Positions 9,047 through 17,918 of a DNA stretch of 45,829 bases are shown here, in pieces. Source of the stretch: Muribaculum sp. (GTDB lineage: Bacteria; Bacillota; Clostridia; Lachnospirales; Lachnospiraceae); assembly GCA_023663735.1 (NCBI GenBank), contig JAMPGV010000015.1, forward strand, positions 1 through 45,829, written 5' to 3'. The notes under the pieces were generated by a model. It was not told the DNA's origin. It saw only the letters and a program-made list of their open reading frames with translations, and searched no databases. How positions within the stretch are numbered: the first letter of the stretch is position 1; each line of letters starts with the position of its first letter. Made by a program: the position numbers and the translations under genes.

Positions 9047-9458
9047 GACGGTTTACGAGGATTATAAATACTGCATACAGGATGTGTCCAGCCTCTACAT
9101 CGGCAGCAAATACACATTGGAAGAACTTCTGGAGAGCGAAATTGTTCCGTTTAAATTCCAGCTTGTGGTGGAACGCTATGTATTGCCGGAGGCAGATCCA
9201 CAGGATACGCTGGAGACCCATCTGTATTATCTGGAGGAGAAAAGTTTTCCGGTAAAAATATACAGGCAGCTAAAAGGGCGCGTGAAAGTCAATGTCATCC
9301 ACACGAAGAAAGGGTTCGGCGGCAGGGAGAAGCGCGAGTATACAACGAAGATCCTGCCCGTGGAACAGCTGGCGCGGATGTCTGTGGCGCAGAAGGAACA
9401 GGCGGGGCTTGTGGTGCAGGAGCTTGTGCTGAGCAAGCTGGCGCTGATGGGATTTTGA
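9039..9458 (+). CDS. Conserved-looking cytoplasmic protein of unknown function
   Basis: A 139-residue protein beginning MSETVYEDYKYCIQDV. It is acidic in the first half, has no signal peptide or membrane segment, and contains an alternating hydrophobic/charged central part (KIYRQLKGRVKVNVIHTKKG) that suggests beta strands, followed by a helical C-terminus (VEQLARMSVAQKEQAGLVVQ). The ATG overlaps the end of the sigma-like gene by 8 bases, so the two are very probably translationally coupled and work together. I do not recognise the family. Confidence 0.7.
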   Translation: MSETVYEDYKYCIQDVSSLYIGSKYTLEELLESEIVPFKFQLVVERYVLPEADPQDTLETHLYYLEEKSFPVKIYRQLKGRVKVNVIHTKKGFGGREKREYTTKILPVEQLARMSVAQKEQAGLVVQELVLSKLALMGF

Positions 9459-9518
9459 CAAAACGGATCGGAAGATTGGATGAGAGGGCCTGTGCAGACA
9501 GGCGGATGGGAGCGTTGA

Positions 9519-12494
9519 ATGATGGATCAGAAAATTTGGGAGCGGGCGGAGCGGCTGAAAAATCTTTCCGCCTATGAGGTGACGGAGCAGAAGGAGCTGG
9601 CGGATATCGGCAGCGTGGGCGTGCTTCTGCGGCACAAGAAGACCGGGGCAAAGGTGGCGGCGCTGGTAAACGACGACGAGAACAAGGTGTTTTATATCGG
9701 GTTCCGCACGCCGCCTGTTGATTCCACAGGGGTTCCCCATATTTTGGAACATTCGGTTCTCTGTGGTTCCAGAGCGTTTCCGGTGAAGGATCCGTTCGTG
9801 GAGCTGGTGAAGGGATCTTTGAACACTTTTTTGAATGCCATGACCTATCCGGACAAGACCCTCTATCCGGTGGCGAGCTGCAACGACAAGGATTTCCGCA
9901 ATCTGATGCATGTGTATCTGGACGCGGTTTTCTATCCGAATATTTATGAGAAGGAATCCATTTTCCGGCAGGAGGGATGGCATTACGAGCTGGAGGAGCC
10001 GGAGGGAGAGCTGACCATAAACGGCGTGGTTTATAACGAGATGAAGGGGGCGTTCTCCTCGGCGGAGGATGTGCTGGAGACGACGGTGCGCAATTCCCTC
10101 TATCCCCATACTACCTACGGTGTGGAGTCCGGGGGCGACCCGGATGTCATTCCCAAGCTTCGGTATGAGGAATTCTTAGACTTTCACAGGACATACTACC
10201 ACCCTTCCAACAGCTATCTCTATCTCTACGGCGATCTGGATCTGGAGGAACGGCTGACATTTATCGACGAGCAGTATCTGTCGGCTTTCGACGCGCGCGA
10301 GATTGATTCTGGGATCGGCAGGGAGGAAGCGGACGGTCTGACGTCAACGGCCTGTATCAAAGAATACCCCTTGAACGAGGGGGAGGATGCGGACGAGAAC
10401 ACCTATTTTTCCGTCAATTATTCCGTGGGAGAGAGTACGGACAGCGAGCTGTGCGTGGCGTTTGAAGTGCTGGACTATGCCCTCTGTTCCGCTCCCGGCG
10501 CGCCGGTCAAGAAGACGCTGGTGGAGCGCGGCATCGGGAAAGATGTGTACAGTATCTGGGACAACGGCATCAGACAGCCTTATTTCAGCATTATCGCCAA
10601 GGGAGCGTCTCTGGAGAGGCAGCCGGAATTTATGGATGCGGTGCGGGAGGTGTTAGAGCGCATTGCGGCGGACGGATTTGAGGAGAAAGCGCTTTTGGCC
10701 GCGCTGAATTATTATGAGTTTAAGTACCGGGAGGCGGATTTCGGATCGTATCCCAAGGGACTGATGTATGGGCTGCAGATGCTGGACAGCTGGCTCTATG
10801 ACGCGGACAAGCCGTTTCTCTATGTGGAGCTTCTGGAAATCTTCGCCTCTCTGCGAGGGAAAGTGGGAACCGGCTATTTTGAGGGGCTGGTGAGAACGTA
10901 TCTGTTGGAGAACAGGCATTGCAGCACGGTGGTCTTAAAGCCCGTGGAGGGACTTTTGGAGAGGCAGGAGGAAGCCCTTGCCAAGCGTCTTGCGGCGGAG
11001 AAGGCCGCTATGTCCAAGGAGCAGATTAAGGAGATTCTGGATACGCAGGAGAGACTGCGGCTCTTTCAGGATACGGAGGATTCCCCCGAGGATCTGGCGA
11101 AGATCCCTCTGCTCACCAGAGAGGATCTGAAAAAGGAAGCGGCCGTGCCGGTGGCGGAAGAACGCAGGATCGGGGAGATCCCGCTTTTATATCACAACAT
11201 TGCCACCAACGGCATCGGGTACCTGCGGCTGATCTTTAAGCTGGACGGCATTTCGGAGGAGCATTTCCCCTATGTGGGGATCCTGAAGGCCTGTCTGGGG
11301 CTGCTCAACACAAAACATTACAGCTATGGGGAGCTGTTCAACGAGATGAATCTGGCCACGGGAGGCATGGCTGCCGTGAACAATGCCTACAGCCGGATCG
11401 AGGATGCGGACGCCTGTCAGGTGACGCTGGAGATCAAGACGAAGGCCTTCTATGACCGGCTGGAGCAGGCCGTGGGGCTGATGCAGGAGATCTTGCTTGG
11501 CAGCGATTTTGCCGATGCGAAGCGCCTGAAAGAGATTCTGGCGGAGGGGAAATCCCGGATGCAGGCTCAGATGGCGGACGCCGGACACAGCGTGGCGGCG
11601 GGCAGGGCGCTCTCCTACGGGAGTGTGTCGGGCTATCTGAGCGAGCAGCTCTCCGGCGTGCCTTTTTATCGGCTGGTCGCGGAAATCGAAGAACATTTTG
11701 AGGAGGAGAAGGGGAAGCTGACGGAGAACCTGCGTGCGCTGGCGGAGACGATCTTTCGGCCGGAGAATCTCATGGTGGATTTCGTGGGCGGGGAGGAGGC
11801 GCTCAAGCTTCTCGAAAAGCCTGTGGAGCGGCTGAGAGCGGCGCTGTACACCTGTCCGGTGGAGAGGACGGATTACCGCCCCGTGCCGAGACGGGAGAAC
11901 GAGGGATTCATGACCGCGGGACAGATTCAGTATGTGTGCCGCGCGGGGAATTTTAAGAAGAGGGGACTGCCCTACACGGGGGCGCTGAGAGTGCTGAAGG
12001 TGCTGATGGGCTATGAATATCTGTGGACCAACGTGCGGGTAAAAGGCGGCGCATACGGCTGTATGTGCAGTTTCGGCAGGACGGGGGAGAGTTATTTTGT
12101 CTCCTACCGGGATCCGAACCTGAAGAAGACGCTGGAGGTCTATGAGCGGGCGGCGGAGTCCATCGCGCGGTATGAAGCGGATGAGCGCACCGTGACGCAG
12201 TATATCATCGGAGCGGTCAGCGATCTGGATATGCCCATGAACCCGGCGGCCAAGGGACTATTCGGTCTGAGCGCCTATATGACGGGGATGGATCACGCAT
12301 TTTTGCAGCGGGAGAGGGACGAGATTCTGTCCGTGGATGCGGCGCAGATCCGGAAGCTGGCGGAGTATATCAGGGCTTTTCTGGAGGATGATTTCCTGTG
12401 CGTGGTGGGAAACGCGGGTAAACTGAAATCCGAAGAAAAACTTTTCATGAAATTGGAGAACCTTTTCGGGCAGTCCTCGTCTGATATGGTATAG
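9519..12494 (+). CDS. M16C-family zinc metallopeptidase (presequence protease type)
   Basis: A 991-residue peptidase of the PreP/Cym1 group, which degrade peptides inside a closed chamber made of two halves. The inverted zinc-binding motif HILEH is at residues 74-78 and the third zinc ligand Glu is at about 174 in NEMKG. The N-terminal segment GVPHILEHSVLCGSRAFP and the downstream PFVELVKGSLNTFLNAMTYPD are typical of M16C. The second half carries the M16C-associated domain and a C-terminal catalytically inactive repeat (KGGAYGCMCSF). No signal peptide, so it probably acts in the cytoplasm on peptides. The start ATGATGG allows 9519 or 9522; GGGAG lies just upstream. It follows the unknown gene by 60 bases and may belong to the same transcript. 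Confidence 0.92.
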   Translation: MMDQKIWERAERLKNLSAYEVTEQKELADIGSVGVLLRHKKTGAKVAALVNDDENKVFYIGFRTPPVDSTGVPHILEHSVLCGSRAFPVKDPFVELVKGSLNTFLNAMTYPDKTLYPVASCNDKDFRNLMHVYLDAVFYPNIYEKESIFRQEGWHYELEEPEGELTINGVVYNEMKGAFSSAEDVLETTVRNSLYPHTTYGVESGGDPDVIPKLRYEEFLDFHRTYYHPSNSYLYLYGDLDLEERLTFIDEQYLSAFDAREIDSGIGREEADGLTSTACIKEYPLNEGEDADENTYFSVNYSVGESTDSELCVAFEVLDYALCSAPGAPVKKTLVERGIGKDVYSIWDNGIRQPYFSIIAKGASLERQPEFMDAVREVLERIAADGFEEKALLAALNYYEFKYREADFGSYPKGLMYGLQMLDSWLYDADKPFLYVELLEIFASLRGKVGTGYFEGLVRTYLLENRHCSTVVLKPVEGLLERQEEALAKRLAAEKAAMSKEQIKEILDTQERLRLFQDTEDSPEDLAKIPLLTREDLKKEAAVPVAEERRIGEIPLLYHNIATNGIGYLRLIFKLDGISEEHFPYVGILKACLGLLNTKHYSYGELFNEMNLATGGMAAVNNAYSRIEDADACQVTLEIKTKAFYDRLEQAVGLMQEILLGSDFADAKRLKEILAEGKSRMQAQMADAGHSVAAGRALSYGSVSGYLSEQLSGVPFYRLVAEIEEHFEEEKGKLTENLRALAETIFRPENLMVDFVGGEEALKLLEKPVERLRAALYTCPVERTDYRPVPRRENEGFMTAGQIQYVCRAGNFKKRGLPYTGALRVLKVLMGYEYLWTNVRVKGGAYGCMCSFGRTGESYFVSYRDPNLKKTLEVYERAAESIARYEADERTVTQYIIGAVSDLDMPMNPAAKGLFGLSAYMTGMDHAFLQRERDEILSVDAAQIRKLAEYIRAFLEDDFLCVVGNAGKLKSEEKLFMKLENLFGQSSSDMV

Positions 12495-12566
12495 CAGGAG
12501 AGCGCACGGCAGGGATGCGGAAGGCGGCAATTTCCGGCAGGGCGTATCAGATGAGGAGGATTGTGT

Positions 12567-13748
12567 ATGAAAAAGGATGGAATGGAAGGCGGAATGGAAT
12601 TTGGAAGAAATGACGGAATGTGGGCAGGAGGGAACGCCAAAATGAGAACCTGCGCCGGAAGAAGGCGCGGCGGCAGGATGCGGACGGCGGCTCTGGCCGC
12701 GGCTTTGGCGCTTTTGCTGACGGCCTGCGGCGCACCGGGCGAGGGGATGGGGATTTCTTCCTCGCCCATGAAAAACGGCACGGCCAGTTATGAGCCGTCT
12801 GCCGCCTATGACAGCGCACAGATGGAATACGGTTACGACAATCTGGCCGCTGAGTCGGTGGCAGAGGCTGCTGCAGATTATGACAGCGCAAGCGGAGCTG
12901 TGGGAAATGTGCAGCAGGTGGACAATTCCGCCTATTATGACGAGCGCAAGCTGATCCGGACGGTGAATCTGGATGTGGAGACCAAGGAATTCGACCAGAT
13001 GCTCCAATCCATAGAGGAGCAGGTGGAGCGTCTGGGCGGCTACATAGAGAGTATGAACACCTACAACGGCAGCAGGTATGCCCGGTATGAGTCCGGCAGG
13101 AGTTCCAGCCTTACCGTCCGCATTCCCAAACAGCAGTTGAGCGGTTTTGTCAACGCCGTGTCCGAGGCCGGGAATGTGGTCAGCCGCTCTGAGAACGTAC
13201 AGGATGTGACCCTGTCCTACGTGGATCTGGAGAGCCGGAAAAAGGCGCTTATGACGGAGCAGGAACGTCTGCAGGCCATCTTGGAGCGGGCGGAGACGCT
13301 GGAGGACATCATCACTCTGGAGGACCGGCTCTCGAGCGTGCGCTACCAGCTGGAGAGCATGGAGGCACAGCTTCGCACCTATGACAACAAGGTGGATTTT
13401 TCCACGGTGAATTTGAGCATTCAGGAAGTCAAGGAGCTTACGCCCGTGGAGGAAGAAACCGTCTGGGAGAGACTGACAGGCGGCTTTACGGACAGCCTGA
13501 CGGACGTGAAGGACGGTCTGGTGGACTTCTTTGTCTGGTTTGTGGCAAGCATCCCTTATCTGGTTCTCTGGGGGGCGGTGATTGCGGCGGTCGTTTTGGT
13601 GATCCGGATGATCATCCGCAGAAACCGCAGGAAAAAGGCGGCAAAGCTCCAGAACATGCAGAGGATGGCGGCCGCAGCGAATCCGGCGCAGAATACGCCG
13701 GACGCACACGGGGAGCGCAATCAGCAATCACAGAGCGAGAAAAAATAG
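12567..13748 (+). CDS. DUF4349 lipoprotein
   Basis: A 393-residue putative lipoprotein: lipobox LLTACG with Cys54, a low-complexity Ser/Ala/Tyr linker, a DUF4349 domain (about 125-310) beginning with KLIRTVNLDVETKEFDQML, a coiled-coil core (YVDLESRKKALMTEQERL), and a transmembrane helix near 320-350 followed by a basic cytoplasmic tail. DUF4349 proteins are envelope proteins of unknown role. The ATG at 12567 has GAGGAGGA six bases upstream but leaves an unusually long region before the signal helix; ATG 12642, with AGGAGGGA nine bases upstream, would give a more ordinary signal peptide and is a real alternative. The gene ends just before the repeat array that leads into era. Confidence 0.85.
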   Translation: MKKDGMEGGMEFGRNDGMWAGGNAKMRTCAGRRRGGRMRTAALAAALALLLTACGAPGEGMGISSSPMKNGTASYEPSAAYDSAQMEYGYDNLAAESVAEAAADYDSASGAVGNVQQVDNSAYYDERKLIRTVNLDVETKEFDQMLQSIEEQVERLGGYIESMNTYNGSRYARYESGRSSSLTVRIPKQQLSGFVNAVSEAGNVVSRSENVQDVTLSYVDLESRKKALMTEQERLQAILERAETLEDIITLEDRLSSVRYQLESMEAQLRTYDNKVDFSTVNLSIQEVKELTPVEEETVWERLTGGFTDSLTDVKDGLVDFFVWFVASIPYLVLWGAVIAAVVLVIRMIIRRNRRKKAAKLQNMQRMAAAANPAQNTPDAHGERNQQSQSEKK

Positions 13749-13755
13749 ATACGTC

Positions 13756-13840
13756 AGGAGACTCATTGGAGAAGAACCCATTGGAGGAGATTCATTGGAG
13801 GAGACTCATTGGAGGAGACTCATTGGAGGAGAACTTATTG
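13756..13840 (+). repeat. Six-copy tandem repeat of Shine-Dalgarno plus TTG upstream of era
   Basis: Six units of 14-15 bases, each made of a purine-rich GGAGGAGA-like core, a short spacer, and ATTG. The TTG triplets are at 13766, 13781, 13795, 13809, 13823 and 13838 (spacings 15, 14, 14, 14, 15). Units in the middle read GGAGGAGACTCATTG. The last unit, GGAGGAG (13825-13831), is six bases before the TTG used for era. TTGs at 13766, 13781 and 13823 are in the era frame; those at 13795 and 13809 are not. Confidence 0.85.
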
Positions 13841-14761
13841 GAATCAAAAGAAAATCCCGCATACAAATCCGGTTTTGTGACATTGATCGGAAGACCCAAC
13901 GTCGGCAAATCCACCCTGATGAATCATCTCATCGGTCAGAAGATTGCCATCACGTCCGCCAAGCCGCAGACCACAAGAAACCGCATTCAGACCGTACTCA
14001 CTCTGGAGGATGCCCAGATTGTGTTTCTGGACACGCCGGGCATCCACAAGGCCAAGAACAAATTGGGCGATTATATGGTGCATGTGGCGGAGCATACGTT
14101 AGATGATGTGGATGTGATTCTCTGGCTGGTGGAACCGTCCACTTTTATCGGCGCGGGGGAGCGCCATATCATCGAGCAGTTAAAGCGGACGAAGACGCCG
14201 GTGATCCTTGTGATCAACAAGACGGATACGGTGAAGCGGGACGCGGTGCCTGCCTTTATCGACGCCTACCGGAAAGAACTGGATTTTCAGGAGATTGTAC
14301 CCGTGTCCGCCCTAAAGGGGGACAATACGGACGAGCTGGTCAAGTGCATCGTACAGTATCTGCCCTACGGACAGCCGTTCTATGACGAGGACACCGTCAC
14401 CGACCAGCCCATGCGGCAGATTGTGGCGGAGCTGATTCGGGAGAAAGCGCTGCGGCTTTTGTCGGATGAGATTCCCCACGGCGTGGCCGTCAGCATCGAG
14501 AGTATGAAGACGGAGAGGAACATCTGCCATATTGATGCGACGATCGTGTGCGAGCGGGATTCCCACAAGGGCATCATCATCGGAAAGGGCGGTCAGATGC
14601 TCAAGAAAATCGGCGCGGACGCCCGGCCGGAAATCGAAGACCTGCTGGAGACCCATGTGAACCTCCAACTCTGGGTGAAGGTCAAGAAAAATTGGCGGGA
14701 CAGCGATTTCCTTTTGAGAAATTTTGGATATGACCCCAGAGAGAGCGGACGGCAGGAATAA
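13838..14761 (+). CDS. era: GTPase Era
   Basis: Essential GTPase that binds the 3' end of 16S rRNA during 30S ribosome assembly. The 307-residue protein has the P-loop GRPNVGKS at 18-25, DTPGIHK (G3), NKTD at about 127 (G4), a SAL G5 motif, and a C-terminal KH domain with GIIIGKGGQM near 246-255. Length matches the family when TTG 13838 is the start: it has the best-spaced ribosome site and leaves ten residues before the GTPase fold. Longer in-frame starts at TTG 13766, 13781 and 13823 would only add repeat-encoded residues. Followed by a yqzL-like gene and recO, a conserved order in Firmicutes. Confidence 0.95.
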   Translation: MESKENPAYKSGFVTLIGRPNVGKSTLMNHLIGQKIAITSAKPQTTRNRIQTVLTLEDAQIVFLDTPGIHKAKNKLGDYMVHVAEHTLDDVDVILWLVEPSTFIGAGERHIIEQLKRTKTPVILVINKTDTVKRDAVPAFIDAYRKELDFQEIVPVSALKGDNTDELVKCIVQYLPYGQPFYDEDTVTDQPMRQIVAELIREKALRLLSDEIPHGVAVSIESMKTERNICHIDATIVCERDSHKGIIIGKGGQMLKKIGADARPEIEDLLETHVNLQLWVKVKKNWRDSDFLLRNFGYDPRESGRQE

Positions 14762-14818
14762 AACGGAGCCATATTGCAGACCCTATCAGACATACAGATC
14801 AGATAGGGGGAAGCGTAC

Positions 14819-15013
14819 ATGGAGACGTCAAACTACTGGAAGCAATTTGAAAGCACGGGTAAAATCGAGGATTATTTATCATACAGAGCAAACGACAGCC
14901 AGCAGTCCGGAGAGGGACTTGCTGGCTGCAAGTCCGATTACCGGGGAACCGCCCGGGACGGCGCACAGACGAGGGGAACGGACGGAAGATTATGCAGGGA
15001 TTCATACAGGTGA
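14819..15013 (+). CDS. YqzL-like small protein
   Basis: A 64-residue protein whose N-terminus NYWKQFESTGKIEDYLSYR fits the pattern of YqzL (Trp-x2-Phe-x2-Thr-Gly-x-(Ile/Val)-x2-Tyr-Leu), a small protein of unknown function encoded between era and recO in Bacillus. The position here is the same. AGGGGGAAG precedes the ATG at proper distance. It is longer than the roughly 47 residues usual for the family; the extra tail (from about residue 26) is low in conservation-like features and its end overlaps recO by 22 bases, so the tail may be drift rather than function. Confidence 0.65.
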   Translation: METSNYWKQFESTGKIEDYLSYRANDSQQSGEGLAGCKSDYRGTARDGAQTRGTDGRLCRDSYR

Positions 15014-15642
15014 CAGGAATGGTATTAAAGCATTCCCCCGTGGGGGAATATGACAGGCGGGTGTGCCTCCTCACCAGAGAGCGGGGGAAGATCTCCGCTT
15101 TCGCAAAGGGAGCCAGAAAGCCCGGGAGCCGTCTGGCGGCGGCTTCCAATCTCTTTGCCTTCGGGACGTTTAGGCTCTATGAGGGAAGAAATTCCTACAC
15201 CGTGTCGGAGGCGGAGATCTCCAATTATTTTGAGGAGCTGATGACGGATTATGTGGGAGCCTGTTACGGTATGTATTTTCTGGAAGTGGCGGATTATTAT
15301 ACCAGAGAAAACAACGACGAGCGGGAGATGCTCAAGCTCCTGTACCAGTCGCTTCGGGCGCTTTCCGCTCCGTCCCTCCCCAACCCGCTGGTGCAATGTG
15401 TCTTCGAGCTGAAGGCCATCGCCGTAAACGGAGAGTTCCCGGGAGCGCCCGAGGGCGGCGGACTGCTGGAGTCCACACTCTATGCCTTAAGGTATATCGC
15501 CGAGAGTCCGGTGGAAAAACTTTACACCTTCACCGTGACGGAGGAGGTTTTGGCGCAGCTGAGGCAGGTGGCTGCGGATTACGGAAAACACTTTCTGAAT
15601 CATGATTTCAAAAGTCTTGAAATACTTAAAACTCTGTGTTAG
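14992..15642 (+). CDS. recO: DNA repair protein RecO
   Basis: Recombination mediator that helps RecR load RecA on SSB-coated single-stranded DNA. The 216-residue protein has the N-terminal OB fold (VTGMVLKHSPVGEYDRRVCLLTRERGKISAFAKGARKP) and the helical C-terminal part (LVQCVFELKAIAVNGEFP). The usual CxxC...CxxC zinc finger that follows this point is absent: only a short Gly-rich stretch (APEGGG) remains, which also accounts for the shorter length compared with about 250 residues. The start overlaps the yqzL-like gene by 22 bases. Position after era supports the call. Confidence 0.88.
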   Translation: MQGFIQVTGMVLKHSPVGEYDRRVCLLTRERGKISAFAKGARKPGSRLAAASNLFAFGTFRLYEGRNSYTVSEAEISNYFEELMTDYVGACYGMYFLEVADYYTRENNDEREMLKLLYQSLRALSAPSLPNPLVQCVFELKAIAVNGEFPGAPEGGGLLESTLYALRYIAESPVEKLYTFTVTEEVLAQLRQVAADYGKHFLNHDFKSLEILKTLC

Positions 15643-15689
15643 AATTTGATATAGTCTGTTGGAATGCCGACAGGGCAAGGAGATTTCGG

Positions 15690-16337
15690 ATGGTGGGAAT
15701 ACATAATCGGAACAGAATTGCAGGACTGATGCTTTGTATGGCGGTTTTCGCAGGATGCGGCGCGGCGAAGGTGCCGGACACTGTGACCGACACCAGTCTC
15801 ATCATTGACAAGAGCGGCAGCGTGGTATCCCACATTGTGGAGGCGTTCGACAGGGATTATTATGATTTGAACGATTTGCGGAAGATGGCGCAGGAGGAAC
15901 TGGCCGACTACAATACGGCCCACCAGAAGGGAGAACATGCGCTTGTGAGCCTCGAACGGGTGGAAGCGCTCTTAGATGCCGGGAACTCGGTGGTCGTGAC
16001 CTACAGCTATGACAGTGCGGCAACCTATGAGGCATACACCGGCAATCTTCTGTTTTACGGAACGGTGGACGAGGCTATGAAGGCGGGATATGATTTTGAG
16101 ACGCTGAACCGTCCGCTTTTTGACGCCAAGGGGGCGAAGCGGATGGAGTCGAAGGAGCTGCAGGAGTCCGGTATGTCGGGAAAGCATGTGGTGCTGATGG
16201 GGGAGGCGACGAAAGTCTACTGCCCTTACCGGGTCAGCTGTATCAGCGGCGGCGCGGTGGTCTCACAGGACGGGAGCATCGATACTGCGGGCGTGAGTCT
16301 GCAGGAGTATCCCGTGATCATTGTGCTGGACAAATAA
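15690..16337 (+). CDS. Putative lipoprotein of unknown function
   Basis: A 215-residue protein with a signal peptide and lipobox (MLCMAVFAGCG). The mature part begins with a segment predicted extended (TDTSLIIDKSGSVVSHIVEAFD), then a helical region (YYDLNDLRKMAQEELADYN), and ends in a beta-rich part (VYCPYRVSCISGGAVVSQDG) with two Cys close together. No known family recognised. ATG 15690 is chosen because AAGGAG lies seven bases upstream and the signal helix follows at normal distance; an upstream GTG at 15636 overlaps recO. Likely in the era-recO-glyS transcript. Confidence 0.75.
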   Translation: MVGIHNRNRIAGLMLCMAVFAGCGAAKVPDTVTDTSLIIDKSGSVVSHIVEAFDRDYYDLNDLRKMAQEELADYNTAHQKGEHALVSLERVEALLDAGNSVVVTYSYDSAATYEAYTGNLLFYGTVDEAMKAGYDFETLNRPLFDAKGAKRMESKELQESGMSGKHVVLMGEATKVYCPYRVSCISGGAVVSQDGSIDTAGVSLQEYPVIIVLDK

Positions 16338-16379
16338 GAGCGGCGTCCGGACTGTGCGATGAGGGAAAGGAGTAAGGGA

Positions 16380-17768
16380 ATGGAGAAGACATTGGAGAAA
16401 ATTGTGGCGCTTGCAAAGGCGCGGGGATTTGTATATCCCGGGTCCGAGATCTACGGCGGCCTTGCCAATACATGGGATTACGGAAATCTGGGCGTGGAGC
16501 TGAAAAATAATGTGAAGAAAGCATGGTGGCAGAAATTTGTGCAGGAAAACCCCCACAATGTGGGCGTAGACTGCGCGATTCTGATGAATCCCCAGACTTG
16601 GGTGGCCAGCGGCCATCTGGGCGGCTTCTCCGACCCTTTGATGGACTGCAGGGAGTGTCATGAGCGTTTCCGCGCCGACAAGCTGATCGAGGATTTCTGT
16701 CTGGAGAACGGCCTGACGCTCGAGGGCAGCGTGGACGGTTGGAGTCAGGAGAAAATGCGTGGATTCATTGAGGAGAAGCAGATTCCCTGCCCCACCTGCG
16801 GCAAACATAATTTTACGGACATCCGTCAATTCAACCTGATGTTCAAGACGTTTCAGGGCGTGACCGAGGACGCCAAGAATACGATTTACTTAAGACCTGA
16901 GACCGCGCAGGGGATTTTTGTCAATTTTAAAAATGTGCAGCGCACTTCCCGGAAGAAGCTTCCCTTCGGAATCGGACAGATCGGCAAGTCTTTCAGAAAC
17001 GAGATCAGCCCCGGCAACTTCACGTTCCGCACCAGAGAGTTCGAGCAGATGGAGCTGGAATTTTTCTGCAAGCCCGGAACGGATCTGGAGTGGTTCGAGT
17101 ATTGGAGGGGCTTCTGCCGCGACTGGCTTCTGTCGCTGGGGATCAAGGAGGACGAGATCCGTCTCAGGGACCACTCTCCCGAGGAGCTTTGCTTCTACAG
17201 CAAGGGAACCACGGATATCGAGTTCAAATTCCCCTTCGACTGGGGGGAGCTGTGGGGCATTGCGGACAGGACGGACTACGATCTGAACCAGCACGCCAAT
17301 ACCTCCGGCGAGGATATGAGTTATTTTGACGACGAGACCAATGAGAAATATGTGCCTTATGTGATAGAGCCGTCTCTGGGGGCGGATCGCGTGGTGCTGG
17401 CGTTCCTCTGTTCCGCATACGACGAGGAGGAGCTGGAGGGCGGGGACATGCGCACCGTGCTGCATTTTCATCCGGCGCTGGCTCCGGTGAAGATCGGGGT
17501 TCTGCCGCTGTCGAAGAAGCTCAACGAGGGGGCTGAGAAGATCTTTGCGGAATTGTCCAAGAAATACAACTGTGAGTTTGACGACAGGGGAAATATCGGG
17601 AAGCGGTACCGCAGGCAGGACGAGATCGGAACCCCTTTCTGCGTGACATATGATTTTGAATCGGAGACGGACGGCTGCGTTACGGTGCGTTTCAGAGATT
17701 CCATGGAGCAGGAGCGCATTGCGATTGCGGATTTGGATACGTATTTTGCAGATAAGTTCGTATTCTAG
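16380..17768 (+). CDS. glyS: Glycyl-tRNA synthetase, alpha2 type
   Basis: Charges tRNA-Gly with glycine in the cytoplasm. The 463-residue single-chain class II enzyme has the family opening [21 protein letters not shown], a zinc-type C-x2-C motif (CPTCGK), motif 2 region ([25 protein letters not shown]), motif 3 region ([14 protein letters not shown]), and a C-terminal anticodon-binding domain ([14 protein letters not shown]). This is the alpha2 type also found in eukaryotes, not the alpha2beta2 glyQ/glyS type. ATG 16380 follows AAAGGAG by seven bases; an upstream ATG at 16359 lacks this. Only 42 bases separate it from the previous gene, too few for a T-box. Confidence 0.95.
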   Translation: MEKTLEKIVALAKARGFVYPGSEIYGGLANTWDYGNLGVELKNNVKKAWWQKFVQENPHNVGVDCAILMNPQTWVASGHLGGFSDPLMDCRECHERFRADKLIEDFCLENGLTLEGSVDGWSQEKMRGFIEEKQIPCPTCGKHNFTDIRQFNLMFKTFQGVTEDAKNTIYLRPETAQGIFVNFKNVQRTSRKKLPFGIGQIGKSFRNEISPGNFTFRTREFEQMELEFFCKPGTDLEWFEYWRGFCRDWLLSLGIKEDEIRLRDHSPEELCFYSKGTTDIEFKFPFDWGELWGIADRTDYDLNQHANTSGEDMSYFDDETNEKYVPYVIEPSLGADRVVLAFLCSAYDEEELEGGDMRTVLHFHPALAPVKIGVLPLSKKLNEGAEKIFAELSKKYNCEFDDRGNIGKRYRRQDEIGTPFCVTYDFESETDGCVTVRFRDSMEQERIAIADLDTYFADKFVF

Positions 17769-17918
17769 GAAGCGGCAGACTGCGAGAGGATTGCTTCAGG
17801 CGACGGGGCGCCGATGCGGTGGCAGGGCGGCCCGTTTTTTGGCCGTTTTGGCAGTGCAGAAGTCTGCCGGGACACTTCCGGTCAGAACGGAATGAGAAAA
17901 TAGGAGAGGAATCCGACT

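Noticed and set aside
12258-13727. A 489-codon minus-strand frame over the peptidase end and the DUF4349 gene
   Set aside because: Antisense shadow across two real genes; no start signal or recognisable domain.
13756-13840. A CRISPR-like short repeat array
   Set aside because: Units are only 14-15 bases, adjacent without spacers, and contain ribosome binding sites; no cas gene is near. The same reasoning excludes the arrays at 34185, 35891 and 30886.
16338-16379. T-box leader before glyS
   Set aside because: Only 42 bases separate the genes and they hold just the ribosome site; alaS likewise follows its neighbour by 12 bases.
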